DNA of 7,200 bases from Pseudomonadota bacterium (GCA_022560215.1 JADFTO010000143.1:1-7200), one strand, 5' to 3'; positions 1 to 7,053 are shown, counted from the first letter of the stretch. Translations and numbers: made by a program. Notes: generated by a model from the sequence alone, not told the origin.

Positions 1-702
1 GGTTCCACCGCGGTGGAACGCAGGGCCATCCAGGAATCGGCCGAAAGTGCCGGCGCCCGGCGCGTGTACCTCATCGAAGAGCCGATGGCCGCCGCCATCG
101 GCGCGGGCCTGCCGGTGACCGAGCCCACGGGTTCCATGGTCGTGGACATAGGCGGAGGCACCACCGAGGTGGCCGTGCTGTCCCTGGGCGGCATCGTCTA
201 CACCCGTTCTGTCAGGGTCGGCGGGGACAAGATGAACGAGGCCATCATCGCCTATATCCGCCGCAACCATAACCTGCTGGTCGGTGAAAGCAGCGCCGAG
301 CGAATAAAGGAAGACATCGGTTCGGCCTGCCCCCCCGAAGACGGAGACGGTCCGACCATCTCCATCAAGGGGCGAGACCTGATGAACGGCGTTCCCAAGG
401 AACTGGTGATCAGCGAACGCCAGATTGCCGAAAGCCTGGCCGAGCCGGTGGGAGCCATCATCGAGGCGGTCAAGGTGGCCCTGGAACACACAGCCCCCGA
501 ACTGGCCGCCGACATCGTCGACAAGGGAATCGTGTTGACCGGCGGCGGGGCGCTCCTCGGCAACATCGATTACGTTCTCAGGCACGCGACCGGCCTGCCT
601 GTATCCATTGCCGACGACCCTCTTTCCTGTGTCGTTCTGGGAACCGGCCGGGCCCTCGAGGAGATGAAACGCCTTAGAAATGTATTAACCACTACGTATT
701 AA
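1..702 (+). CDS. mreB: Rod shape-determining protein MreB (partial, 5' end outside window)
   Basis: Bacterial actin homologue. It forms ATP-dependent filaments under the inner membrane and positions the elongation machinery. The reading frame is open from base 1 and gives 233 residues before TAA. Family members are usually about 345 residues, so roughly 110 N-terminal residues, including the first phosphate-binding loop, lie outside the window. Visible signatures, counted from the first residue here, are EEPMAAAIGAGLPV at 26-39, the second phosphate loop VVDIGGGTTEVAVLSLGG at 47-64, GGDKMNEAI at 74-82, RIKEDIGSA at 101-109 and the adenosine-binding loop VLTGGGALLGNID at 178-190. The GTG at 13 is an internal valine codon, not a start, because the family match (GSTAVERRAI) continues to its left. 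The downstream neighbours mreC and mreD confirm the assignment. No truncation or frameshift is visible in the part present. Confidence 0.97.
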   Translation, partial: GSTAVERRAIQESAESAGARRVYLIEEPMAAAIGAGLPVTEPTGSMVVDIGGGTTEVAVLSLGGIVYTRSVRVGGDKMNEAIIAYIRRNHNLLVGESSAERIKEDIGSACPPEDGDGPTISIKGRDLMNGVPKELVISERQIAESLAEPVGAIIEAVKVALEHTAPELAADIVDKGIVLTGGGALLGNIDYVLRHATGLPVSIADDPLSCVVLGTGRALEEMKRLRNVLTTTY

Positions 703-727
703 CGTCTCTCCGCTTTCGTAGTACAAT
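699..727 (+). promoter_or_regulatory. Candidate sigma-70-type promoter ahead of mreC
   Basis: TTAACG (699-704, 4 of 6 to TTGACA) and TACAAT (722-727, 5 of 6 to TATAAT) are separated by exactly 17 nt. They sit in the only AT-rich stretch of the window's left half, overlapping the mreB stop codon. A start site near 734 would leave an mreC leader of about 50 nt that includes the 743-775 hairpin. This would allow mreCD-mrdA-rodA to be expressed apart from mreB. It is judged by eye only; AT-rich gaps often yield chance matches. Confidence 0.3.
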
Positions 728-742
728 TCAATAAGTATTACT

Positions 743-775
743 GTTCCCTCGGCGGGTTTCTTTTTTTCTGGGAAC
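743..775 (+). promoter_or_regulatory. Leader hairpin with pyrimidine tract before mreC
   Basis: GTTCCC (743-748) and GGGAAC (770-775) can pair as a perfect 6-bp stem around a 21-nt loop. The loop holds a pyrimidine run (757-769) containing seven consecutive T. The right arm ends one base before the mreC ribosome-binding GAGG (777-780), so folding could affect translation start. Alternatively the short CCC/GGG pairing (746-748 with 754-756) followed by the T-rich tract could act as a weak attenuator after mreB. Neither role is shown. Confidence 0.3.
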
Positions 776-786
776 TGAGGGGCGAC

Positions 787-1674
787 ATGCAGGAACGCCC
801 GCGATCCATCTACCGTATTGCCGCGCCAATCAAGAGCCTGGCGCGGCGGTTCCTTTACATGGGTTTCGTGTTGGGGGCCTTCTCGCTGATGTTGCTGGGC
901 AAGGTGGACGCGGTCCTGATGGAGCGTTTCCGCGCCCAGGTGACGGATGCTTTCGCGCCCATCCTTGATGCCATGTCCCGCCCCGTCGCCACCCTTGCCG
1001 ACGTGGCCGCGCAAATCCAGCAGATGGTCGATCTGAGGGCCGAAAACGTACGTTTGCAGGAAGACAGGACACGGCTGCTCCAGTGGCAGTCGGTGGCGCG
1101 CCGGCTGGAAGCCGAAAACAAAACCTTGCGTGGGCTGCTCAACTACCTGCCCGGACCCGATGCCGGATTCATATCGGCGCGCGTCATTGCCGACACCGGC
1201 GGCGCCTTCGTGCACAGCATCGTGCTCAACGCCGGTGCCCGGGACGGCGTCGTCAAGGGGCAGGCGGTGATCACCGGCGATGGGCTGGTCGGCCGCATAA
1301 CCGGTTTGGGAAGGCGGTCATCGCGGATCCTGCTCATTACGGACATCAACTCCCGCATTCCGATCCTGGTGGAGCAGCAGCGCACGCGGGGCATCCTGGC
1401 CGGGGACAATTCAGATCAGCCAAGGCTTATCCATCTGCCTCCCGGAGCGACGGTGACGCCGGGTGCCCGCATCGTGACTTCGGGACATGGCGGCGCTTTT
1501 CCGCCGGGGCTGCCAATTGGGGTCGTCACATCCGTGAGCGACGGCGGCATCAAGGTCGAACCCTTCATCAGCCGCCACCGCCTCGAATACGTTCGCGTCG
1601 TCGATTTCGGCCTTGAGAGGGTCGTGCAATTGCCTCAACCGGCCGCCAAGAAAACCGGGAAGCAGGTGCCGTGA
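787..1674 (+). CDS. mreC: Rod shape-determining protein MreC
   Basis: Periplasmic scaffold of the Rod complex, anchored in the inner membrane. In the family it self-associates and binds PBP2, switching it to an active conformation, and it bridges MreB/MreD to the wall enzymes. The 295-residue protein has a short basic cytoplasmic N-terminus, one membrane segment at about 22-38, a helical coiled-coil stretch at about 75-120 (rich in L, E, R and Q) and the beta-rich MreC domain from about 125 to 275. Recognisable family motifs are VITGDGLVGR (161-170), ILLITDINSRIPI (181-193) and TSGHGGAFPPGLPIG (231-245). The Lys/Pro-containing tail after 280 is likely disordered. The ATG at 787 follows GAGG at 777-780 with a 6-nt spacer. 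Its TGA overlaps the GTG start of mreD. The length is typical for proteobacteria. Confidence 0.95.
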   Translation: MQERPRSIYRIAAPIKSLARRFLYMGFVLGAFSLMLLGKVDAVLMERFRAQVTDAFAPILDAMSRPVATLADVAAQIQQMVDLRAENVRLQEDRTRLLQWQSVARRLEAENKTLRGLLNYLPGPDAGFISARVIADTGGAFVHSIVLNAGARDGVVKGQAVITGDGLVGRITGLGRRSSRILLITDINSRIPILVEQQRTRGILAGDNSDQPRLIHLPPGATVTPGARIVTSGHGGAFPPGLPIGVVTSVSDGGIKVEPFISRHRLEYVRVVDFGLERVVQLPQPAAKKTGKQVP

Positions 1675-2186
1675 AGCCGTCTCTTTGGATACGGCTGGAT
1701 TTGCTGGCGCGCCGCTTGACGCCCTTCGCCCTGACCCTGATTCTGGTCATGATCAGCCTCGTGCCCCTGCCCGTCCCCGGTTACGCCCGGGTGGTTCCCT
1801 TGTTGCCGTTGATCGGCATATATCATTGGACCATTTTCCGCCCCGAACTCATGCCCACGTACGCCGTGTTCGTGATTGGCCTGTTGCAGGACGCGCTTAC
1901 CGGCATGCCCATAGGCGTCAACGCAATGGTCTTCCTTGTGGTCTACGGCGTTGTCCTTTCCCAGCGCCGTTTCTTCGTCGGCAAGTCGTTCGTCATTCTC
2001 TGGCTGGGCTTCGCTCTCGTAGGCGCCGGAGAGGCATTTGCGAGCTGGGTTCTCGTATCGGCTTACAACGTCACGCTTATTTCTCCGCACGCCCTGTTCT
2101 TCCAGTATCTCGTGACGTTGGGATGTTTCCCGATGTTTTCCTGGGTATTCCTGCGCTGGCAGGGAACCTTCCTGAGGCTGGAGTGA
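1671..2186 (+). CDS. mreD: Rod shape-determining protein MreD
   Basis: Small multi-pass inner-membrane component of the elongation complex, thought to associate with MreC and connect to MreB. The protein is 171 residues, the usual family size, and strongly hydrophobic. Likely membrane segments lie near 18-36, 42-56, 64-98 (probably two passes), 105-130 and 139-161. The conserved MreD stretch GLLQDALTGMPIGVNA is at 70-85. The start is GTG at 1671, overlapping the mreC stop in the tetranucleotide GTGA, which suggests translational coupling. A purine-rich GGGAAGCAGG lies just upstream. No other start in frame fits as well. The stop TGA (2184-2186) is one base before the ATG of mrdA. Primary sequence is poorly conserved in this family, so the call rests on position, topology and the motif. 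Confidence 0.92.
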   Translation: MKPSLWIRLDLLARRLTPFALTLILVMISLVPLPVPGYARVVPLLPLIGIYHWTIFRPELMPTYAVFVIGLLQDALTGMPIGVNAMVFLVVYGVVLSQRRFFVGKSFVILWLGFALVGAGEAFASWVLVSAYNVTLISPHALFFQYLVTLGCFPMFSWVFLRWQGTFLRLE

Positions 2187-2187
2187 C

Positions 2188-4074
2188 ATGCACAAGGATT
2201 CTGAACGTCATAAACAGTTCAACAGGCGGACGGTAATCCTTGCAGGCGGCAAACTGGCTCTTTTGTCGGTGCTTGTCGGGCGCATGTACTACCTTCAGGT
2301 CGTCGAGTCCAAACGCTACCAAACCCTGGCCGACCGGAACCGTATCAACCTGAGACTCCTGCCTCCGCCTCGCGGCCGCATCGTCGACCGGTATGGCACG
2401 CCCATCGCCGTCAACCAGATAAACTACCGGGTCGTTCTTAATTTGGAAACGACCATGGACGTGGAGGAAACGCTCAGGGCGCTGGGCTCCATCATCAACA
2501 TCGGTGAAGGCGAGCGCCGCCGGATCATGCGCGATATCAGTCGGAAGCCGAGCTTCGTTCCGGTAACGGTCCGCGAAAACCTGAACTGGGATAAGGTGGC
2601 GCGGATAGAGGTCAACGCACCCGACCTGCCCGGGGTGGAAATCGACGAAGGACAAAGCCGTCATTATCCCTTCGGCAAGGACACCGCCCATGTGCTCGGA
2701 TATGTCGCCCCCGTATCCGAAGGCGAAACCACGGGCGATCCCTTGCTGAAGCTCCCGGGGTTCCGCATCGGCAAGGACGGAATCGAGAAATTCTACGATC
2801 TGTCCCTCAGGGGCGTCGGGGGAAACTCCCAGGTGGAAGTGGACGCGTTCGGACGGGTCATTCGTGAATTGTCCCGCAAGGAGGGCCAGCCCGGGTCGGA
2901 AGTGGCCCTGACCATCGATGTGGAATTGCAGAAATTTGTCAGCCGGCGATTGGCCGGGCAAAGCGCCGCCGCCGTGGTCATCGACGTGCACGCGGGCGAC
3001 GTCCTGTCCCTGGTCTCGACGCCCGGTTTCGACCCCAATGCCTTCAACAAGGGGTTGAGCGAAAACGAATGGCGGGCGCTGCTCTCCAATCCCAGGGCGC
3101 CGTTGACCAACAAGGTCATCAGCGGCCTGTTTTCCCCCGGCTCCACCTTCAAGATGGTCGTCGCCTTGGCGGCGCTGGAAAAGGGAGCCATCACGCCCGA
3201 GAGTTCTTTTTTCTGTTCCGGTTCCGTAAAGCTGGGCAATGCCGTATTCCACTGCTGGAAAAAAGGCGGACATGGCACCGTCCAGCTCGCCAAGGGCATC
3301 ATCCAATCGTGCGATGTCTATTTCTACGAAATCGCCAAGCGCACGGGAATCGACCATATCGCCAAAATGGCGCGGCGCATGGGCCTTGGCCGGAAGCTCG
3401 GTCTGGACCTGCCCAGTGAACAAGCCGGGCTTATTCCGACCCGGGATTGGAAACGTAAAACTTATGGAATCCCTTGGCAGCAGGGCGAGACCCTGATCGC
3501 CGGTATAGGCCAGGGCTACATTCTGGCCACCCCCCTGCAGCTGGCGGTGATGACCGCCAGGGTGGTAAACGGCGGCATTGGCGTTAAGCCTCGACTGACT
3601 GCCGCGGAAGGTGAATCCGGTGACCCGGATACCCTTCCCGGAAACGACCTCGGCCTGTTACCGGAGCATCTCAGGCTTGTGCGGGAAGCCATGGTGTCGG
3701 TCGTCAATAGCCCCATGGGAACGGCCTACAAAGCGCGCATAAAGGAACCTGGATTCGAGATGGGCGGAAAGACGGGCACCGTCCAGGTCCGCCGCATCAC
3801 CAAGGCCGAACGCGAACTGGGCATCATCAAAAACGAGGACCTGCCCTGGAAGCAAAGGGATCATGCGATTTTCGTCGGCTTCGCGCCGGCGAGCGCGCCG
3901 CGCTATGCCGCCGCCGTGGTCATTGAACATGGCGGCAGCGGCTCCAAGGTCGCGGCGCCCATCGCGCGGGACATCCTGCTCGAGACCCAACGCCGCGGCA
4001 GGGCGCCTTCGGGGCGGGAAGTCAAGGGGATAGGGCCCGCAAGGGATGCCTCCCCGGGAAACATGTCGGGTTGA
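2188..4074 (+). CDS. mrdA: Penicillin-binding protein 2 (elongation-specific D,D-transpeptidase)
   Basis: Class B penicillin-binding protein that cross-links peptidoglycan made by RodA during side-wall growth; it is a beta-lactam target. The 628 residues show a short cytoplasmic tail, one membrane anchor at about 16-34, the pedestal/dimerisation region (PPPRGRIVDRYGTPIA at 59-74) and the transpeptidase domain from about 240 to 600. Catalytic motifs are complete: SxxK is S319-T-F-K322, the second motif is S374-C-D376 (SxD, as is usual in PBP2) and K528-T-G530 lies in GGKTGT. Residues C343, C356, H362 and C375 resemble the metal-site cluster described in some PBP2 proteins. The Gly/Arg-rich tail after about 600 is probably flexible. 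ATG 2188 follows GGAG at 2180-2183, one base after the mreD stop. A long antisense open frame overlaps it and is a coding shadow. Confidence 0.97.
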   Translation: MHKDSERHKQFNRRTVILAGGKLALLSVLVGRMYYLQVVESKRYQTLADRNRINLRLLPPPRGRIVDRYGTPIAVNQINYRVVLNLETTMDVEETLRALGSIINIGEGERRRIMRDISRKPSFVPVTVRENLNWDKVARIEVNAPDLPGVEIDEGQSRHYPFGKDTAHVLGYVAPVSEGETTGDPLLKLPGFRIGKDGIEKFYDLSLRGVGGNSQVEVDAFGRVIRELSRKEGQPGSEVALTIDVELQKFVSRRLAGQSAAAVVIDVHAGDVLSLVSTPGFDPNAFNKGLSENEWRALLSNPRAPLTNKVISGLFSPGSTFKMVVALAALEKGAITPESSFFCSGSVKLGNAVFHCWKKGGHGTVQLAKGIIQSCDVYFYEIAKRTGIDHIAKMARRMGLGRKLGLDLPSEQAGLIPTRDWKRKTYGIPWQQGETLIAGIGQGYILATPLQLAVMTARVVNGGIGVKPRLTAAEGESGDPDTLPGNDLGLLPEHLRLVREAMVSVVNSPMGTAYKARIKEPGFEMGGKTGTVQVRRITKAERELGIIKNEDLPWKQRDHAIFVGFAPASAPRYAAAVVIEHGGSGSKVAAPIARDILLETQRRGRAPSGREVKGIGPARDASPGNMSG

Positions 4075-4086
4075 GGTGAGGCGGCG

Positions 4087-5235
4087 ATGAGCATCAACGG
4101 GTTGAACAGGCCGCAACTCACCTTGGGGCGCAAGCTATGGCAGATCCATTGGCTGTTCGTGCTGCTGCTGTTTGTCACCGCGAGTATCGGCTTCGCCATG
4201 CTGTATTCGGCAGCCAACGGCAGCTTTGATCCGTGGACCACCCGTCAGTTGATGAGATTCGCCGCCGGCGTCATTTTGATGCTGGCGGTGGCGGTGACCG
4301 ATATTCGCCTGTGGCTGCGCTATGCCTACGGGTTCTACTTCGTCATTCTGGCCATGCTTGCGGCGGTGGAATACGGCGGCGCGATCGGCATGGGGGCGCA
4401 GCGCTGGATCGATCTCGGCTTCATCAACGTGCAACCGTCGGAACTGATGAAGATTGCGCTCGTGCTGGCCCTGGCCCGCTATTTCCACGGCTGCAGAATG
4501 GAAGATGTCGGGCGTCCGCTTTATCTGATCGTCCCTATCATGCTCATGGCCGCGCCCGTCACGCTGATCATACGGCAACCGGATCTGGGCACCGCCGTGA
4601 TGCTGATCATCGCCAGCGCCACTTTGTTCTACCTGGCCGGGGTCAGGCTCTGGGTGTTCGTTGCCGTGGCCCTGACGGGCCTGCTGTCGGCGCCGGTGAT
4701 CTGGCAATTCCTCAGGGACTACCAAAGACAAAGGGTGCTGACATTTCTCAACCCGGAAAACGATCCGCTGGGCGGCGGATATCATATAATCCAGTCGAAG
4801 ATCGCGCTGGGTTCGGGCGGGCTTTTCGGCAAGGGCTTCATGCAGGGCACGCAAGGGAGCTTGAATTTCCTTCCAGAAAAGCAGACGGACTTTATTTTCA
4901 CCATGCTGGCCGAGGAATTCGGGCTGGTCGGCGGTCTTACCCTGCTCGGATTGTACGTTTTGCTGCTGACCTACGGATTCGCCATATCCTTGCGCTGCCA
5001 AAATCAATTCGGCCGTCTTGTCGGCATGGGCGTGACCACCACGTTCTTTCTTTACTTTTTCATCAACATAGCCATGGTCATGGGCCTGATTCCGGTCGTC
5101 GGCGTGCCGCTCCCCCTGATATCCTACGGCGGCACGGCTATGATGACGCTCATGTTCGGGTTCGGGCTCCTGTTGGGCGTCTATGTCCACCGGGACGTGC
5201 GCATCTCGCGGCGGGGAGTCGGCGAAGGAGTCTGA
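4087..5235 (+). CDS. mrdB: Peptidoglycan glycosyltransferase RodA (SEDS family)
   Basis: Also called rodA. Inner-membrane SEDS polymerase that joins lipid II units into glycan strands; it works as a pair with PBP2, encoded just upstream. The 382-residue protein is polytopic with about ten predicted membrane segments. Family signatures include GAQRWIDLG (103-111), QPSEL (116-120), RQPDLGTA (163-170), the large extracellular loop with GGGYHIIQSKIALGSGG (229-245) and FLPEKQTDFIF (261-271). D268 corresponds to the essential aspartate of SEDS enzymes (D262 in E. coli RodA). PVVGVPLPLISYGGTAMM (336-353) is the conserved C-terminal block. ATG 4087 is 12 nt past the mrdA stop and follows AGGTGAGG (4074-4081) at good spacing. 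Length and motifs favour RodA over FtsW, as does the Rod-cluster context. Confidence 0.97.
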   Translation: MSINGLNRPQLTLGRKLWQIHWLFVLLLFVTASIGFAMLYSAANGSFDPWTTRQLMRFAAGVILMLAVAVTDIRLWLRYAYGFYFVILAMLAAVEYGGAIGMGAQRWIDLGFINVQPSELMKIALVLALARYFHGCRMEDVGRPLYLIVPIMLMAAPVTLIIRQPDLGTAVMLIIASATLFYLAGVRLWVFVAVALTGLLSAPVIWQFLRDYQRQRVLTFLNPENDPLGGGYHIIQSKIALGSGGLFGKGFMQGTQGSLNFLPEKQTDFIFTMLAEEFGLVGGLTLLGLYVLLLTYGFAISLRCQNQFGRLVGMGVTTTFFLYFFINIAMVMGLIPVVGVPLPLISYGGTAMMTLMFGFGLLLGVYVHRDVRISRRGVGEGV

Positions 5236-5247
5236 CGGCCGCCCGTT

Positions 5248-5281
5248 CCGGCTTGGCCGGCGCCCTCGACGGAAGCGCCGG
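5248..5281 (+). other. GC-rich hairpin in the rodA downstream spacer
   Basis: CCGGCGC (5257-5263) pairs perfectly with GCGCCGG (5275-5281) around an 11-nt loop, in which CC and GG can extend the helix with an AA bulge. A competing hairpin, CCGGC (5248-5252) with GCCGG (5256-5260), overlaps the left arm. No T-run follows, so it is not a standard intrinsic terminator. It could slow or end transcription with Rho, or protect the 3' end of the Rod operon message. The function is inference. Confidence 0.4.
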
Positions 5282-5329
5282 AAACCGGGCCGGGGTTCGC
5301 CATCGGCAACGTTCCAACCGGATGCATGG

Positions 5330-5923
5330 ATGCCGCTCATGCGGAAACCCTTTCCCGATCATCCCTTTTGGGATTTTTCCCTGGAAGTGTACGCCAAGGA
5401 AGGCGTGGCCGACGCCTGCCTGAGGCTGCAGGATGATCTCGGCATCGACGTCAACATGCTTTTGTTCTGCTGTTGGGCGGGCCACTCGGGGGGCGGGGAA
5501 CTCGGCAAGCGGTTCATTGCCGATGCGGCCGGCGCGGTCGGTTCCTGGCATGATGAGATCGTCCGTCCCCTGCGCCGGGTGCGGAGACGCCTGAAGGAAG
5601 GCTTCAGGGGTATCGACGAGGAGAGATCGCGGAAACTGCGCCGGGAAATCCAGGCCATCGAGATCGATTCCGAGCACATCGAGCAATTGTTTCTGGGCGA
5701 GACGTTCGCTCCGGGGAAAGACGGGGATATGCCGGTGGAAATCCGTGCCGGCCACGCGGCGGCCAATCTGGCCGGCTACCTGGCTGTGTCGGGCGTGGCG
5801 GGGACGGCGGGCCACCTTAGGAGTATGCGGACGCTTCTCGCCGCCAGTTTTCCCGATCTGAAGGGGGAGGCCGTCGACGCGGTCATGGCTCCTGTTTGGA
5901 CGGGCAAGAGCCGAAACCGATAA
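5330..5923 (+). CDS. DUF2390 (TIGR02444-type) protein of unknown function
   Basis: Predicted soluble protein of 197 residues. The N-terminal third carries the family pattern: H11-PFWDFSLEVYAKEGV up to 26, then ACLRLQDDLGIDVNMLLFCCW at 29-49. This matches the DUF2390/TIGR02444 family as I recall it. The middle (about 76-126) is a charged, arginine-rich helical region and the rest looks helical as well. No signal peptide or membrane segment is seen. The biochemical function of the family is unknown. The start is uncertain: ATG 5330 or ATG 5339 both place the conserved PFW block near the N-terminus, and both have only weak upstream purine matches. An earlier in-frame ATG at 5183 would overlap rodA and add an arginine-rich extension foreign to the family, so I did not choose it. 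It is codirectional with rodA across a 94-nt structured spacer and may be cotranscribed. Confidence 0.8.
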   Translation: MPLMRKPFPDHPFWDFSLEVYAKEGVADACLRLQDDLGIDVNMLLFCCWAGHSGGGELGKRFIADAAGAVGSWHDEIVRPLRRVRRRLKEGFRGIDEERSRKLRREIQAIEIDSEHIEQLFLGETFAPGKDGDMPVEIRAGHAAANLAGYLAVSGVAGTAGHLRSMRTLLAASFPDLKGEAVDAVMAPVWTGKSRNR

Positions 5924-5973
5924 GACCCTTGGATTCCGCAATCACCGATTTGCCTGACGTTACGGCGCCCCCG

Positions 5974-6732
5974 CTATAGGAAATTCCTTAAAATCATCGC
6001 CAGGCCGATGCCTATCAGTGTCGCGAGGACAATTTTTCGGAACAATTCCTGGCTCGCTTTTCCGCGCAGGAATTGACCGGCGGCCAGGCCGGCAAACAGG
6101 GGAACGAGCCCGATTCCCGCGATCACCGCGTCCTGTCCCGTAAGTATCTCCAGCTTGGCCAGCATGAACGTCAAGGCCACGCCGCCGACAAGGTAATTCG
6201 TGGTGACCGCCCCCACGAACTGCTCCTTCGGCGAATTGAGGGCGATGATGTAGAGCAGAACCGGCAATCCATACAAAGACGTAGCACCGCCGATCACGCC
6301 GCCCGCGAGGCCGACCAGGGGCGACAACCAGCGTTCGGCCCCGGGGGTGATCTCCAACCGGGGTCCGCGGATATTTGTCAGGACGAAAATGAAAATAACG
6401 ACGCCGTATATGGACGTAAGGATGGCCTGGTCCAGGGTCACGAGAAGCCTCGTGGAGAACCACAAGGTGACGACCAGCACGACCATCAGGGGCCAAAACC
6501 GGCGGACAGATTCCCAGGCGTGTCCGCTCTGCTTCATCAGATAGGCATTGGACAACAACACCGGGATCATTGTCAGCGCGATGGCCGTGGGCAAGGGCAG
6601 CGAAAACGACAGCAAGGGAACCGTAATCATATGCAGACCGAATCCGGTCATGCCCTTGATCACGCCGCCGAAGAAAAAGGCCAGGGCGACGACCAGCAGG
6701 ACCGAAGGATCAATCTCGTAAAACAAGCTCAA
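5974..6732 (-). CDS. TauE/SafE-family membrane transporter (putative anion exporter)
   Basis: Multi-pass inner-membrane protein of the TauE/SafE (DUF81) family. Members are proposed to export sulfite, sulfoacetate or other organosulfur or organic anions; the substrate cannot be read from sequence. The 252 residues show about seven or eight hydrophobic segments and the two-fold internal repeat typical of the family: FFFGGVIKGMTGFGLHM (19-35) in the first half and GLAGGVIGGATSLYGLPVLL (141-160) in the second. The length is normal (about 250). An in-frame TGA at 6751-6753 bounds the start. Between it and the conserved region there is no ATG or GTG, only TTG at 6732 and TTG at 6726. I chose 6732 because GGGA lies about six bases upstream of it. 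The gene converges on the DUF2390 gene with a 50-nt gap and has no evident link to wall synthesis. Confidence 0.88.
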   Translation of the reverse strand: MSLFYEIDPSVLLVVALAFFFGGVIKGMTGFGLHMITVPLLSFSLPLPTAIALTMIPVLLSNAYLMKQSGHAWESVRRFWPLMVVLVVTLWFSTRLLVTLDQAILTSIYGVVIFIFVLTNIRGPRLEITPGAERWLSPLVGLAGGVIGGATSLYGLPVLLYIIALNSPKEQFVGAVTTNYLVGGVALTFMLAKLEILTGQDAVIAGIGLVPLFAGLAAGQFLRGKASQELFRKIVLATLIGIGLAMILRNFL

Positions 6733-6767
6733 GGGGTTCCCACAACAAGATCAGGCCGCCATGGCCC

Positions 6768-6874
6768 CTAGAGCGAATTCCATTCAGATGGAATCTCTCC
6801 TAAGTTCCGCCTCCGGCCGCTCACTGCCTGAGCGGGCTTATCGCATGTTTCCACTTGCGTGAAAAATGCTCTAG
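6768..6874. repeat. 107-bp block bounded by CTAGAGC / GCTCTAG inverted ends
   Basis: CTAGAGC at 6768-6774 is repeated inverted as GCTCTAG at 6868-6874. Beyond these seven bases the ends stay loosely similar when the right end is read on the minus strand (CTAGAGCGAATTCC against CTAGAGCATTTTTC). This gives imperfect terminal inverted repeats of about 14 bp around a 107-bp block. It resembles small palindromic extragenic repeats. No transposase and no clear target duplication are tied to it. Confidence 0.5.
6777..6794. repeat. Perfect 7-bp hairpin ATTCCAT-TCAG-ATGGAAT
   Basis: ATTCCAT (6777-6783) and ATGGAAT (6788-6794) are perfect complements around a TCAG tetraloop, just inside the left end of the 6768-6874 block. 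It could be the core of an extragenic repeat or an operator-like dyad upstream of the minus-strand transporter, whose start is 45 nt away. Confidence 0.55.
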
Positions 6875-7014
6875 CGCGCTATCTGGTAAGTTGAAACCAT
6901 TTGACCGGGATGATTTTGCGTCGTGGCTAAGCGCCCGTTCCGCCTTAGATGGTGGACCATCACAAGGGGCGGGCCTCGCCGCCAGCGGACGCTTGGGCGC
7001 GCCTGGCGTCGCCG

Positions 7015-7047
7015 GGGGTCATACCAAAGGTCACTGATAATGACCCC
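7015..7047. repeat. 8-bp inverted repeat GGGGTCAT / ATGACCCC
   Basis: GGGGTCAT (7015-7022) and ATGACCCC (7040-7047) are perfect complements around a 17-nt loop. The loop contains a further GGTCA (7029-7033), which can pair with the TGACC part of the right arm as an alternative. The right arm runs into CCCCTAGAG (7044-7052), a repeat of the sequence at 6765-6773. A binding site or a structured-repeat component are both possible. Confidence 0.5.
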
Positions 7048-7053
7048 TAGAGA

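Noticed and set aside
2077..3423. Long minus-strand open frame (448 codons) opposite mreD/mrdA
   Set aside because: It lies antisense to well-conserved PBP2 sequence, its translation has no family features, and such frames are common opposite GC-rich genes.
4135..5423. Long open frames on both strands (about 400 codons) overlapping rodA
   Set aside because: Their translations are low-complexity and rich in Arg, His, Gly and Gln, while the rodA frame carries complete SEDS motifs. They are frame shadows.
5924..5989. Possible bidirectional terminator between the convergent DUF2390 and TauE/SafE genes
   Set aside because: The 50-nt gap has no stable GC-rich stem with a T-run. The short AGGAA/TTCCT dyad at 5977-5987 is weak and lies in the transporter's last codons.
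6855..7037. Plus-strand 60-codon open frame
   Set aside because: No ribosome-binding site, unremarkable composition, and it crosses repeat boundaries.
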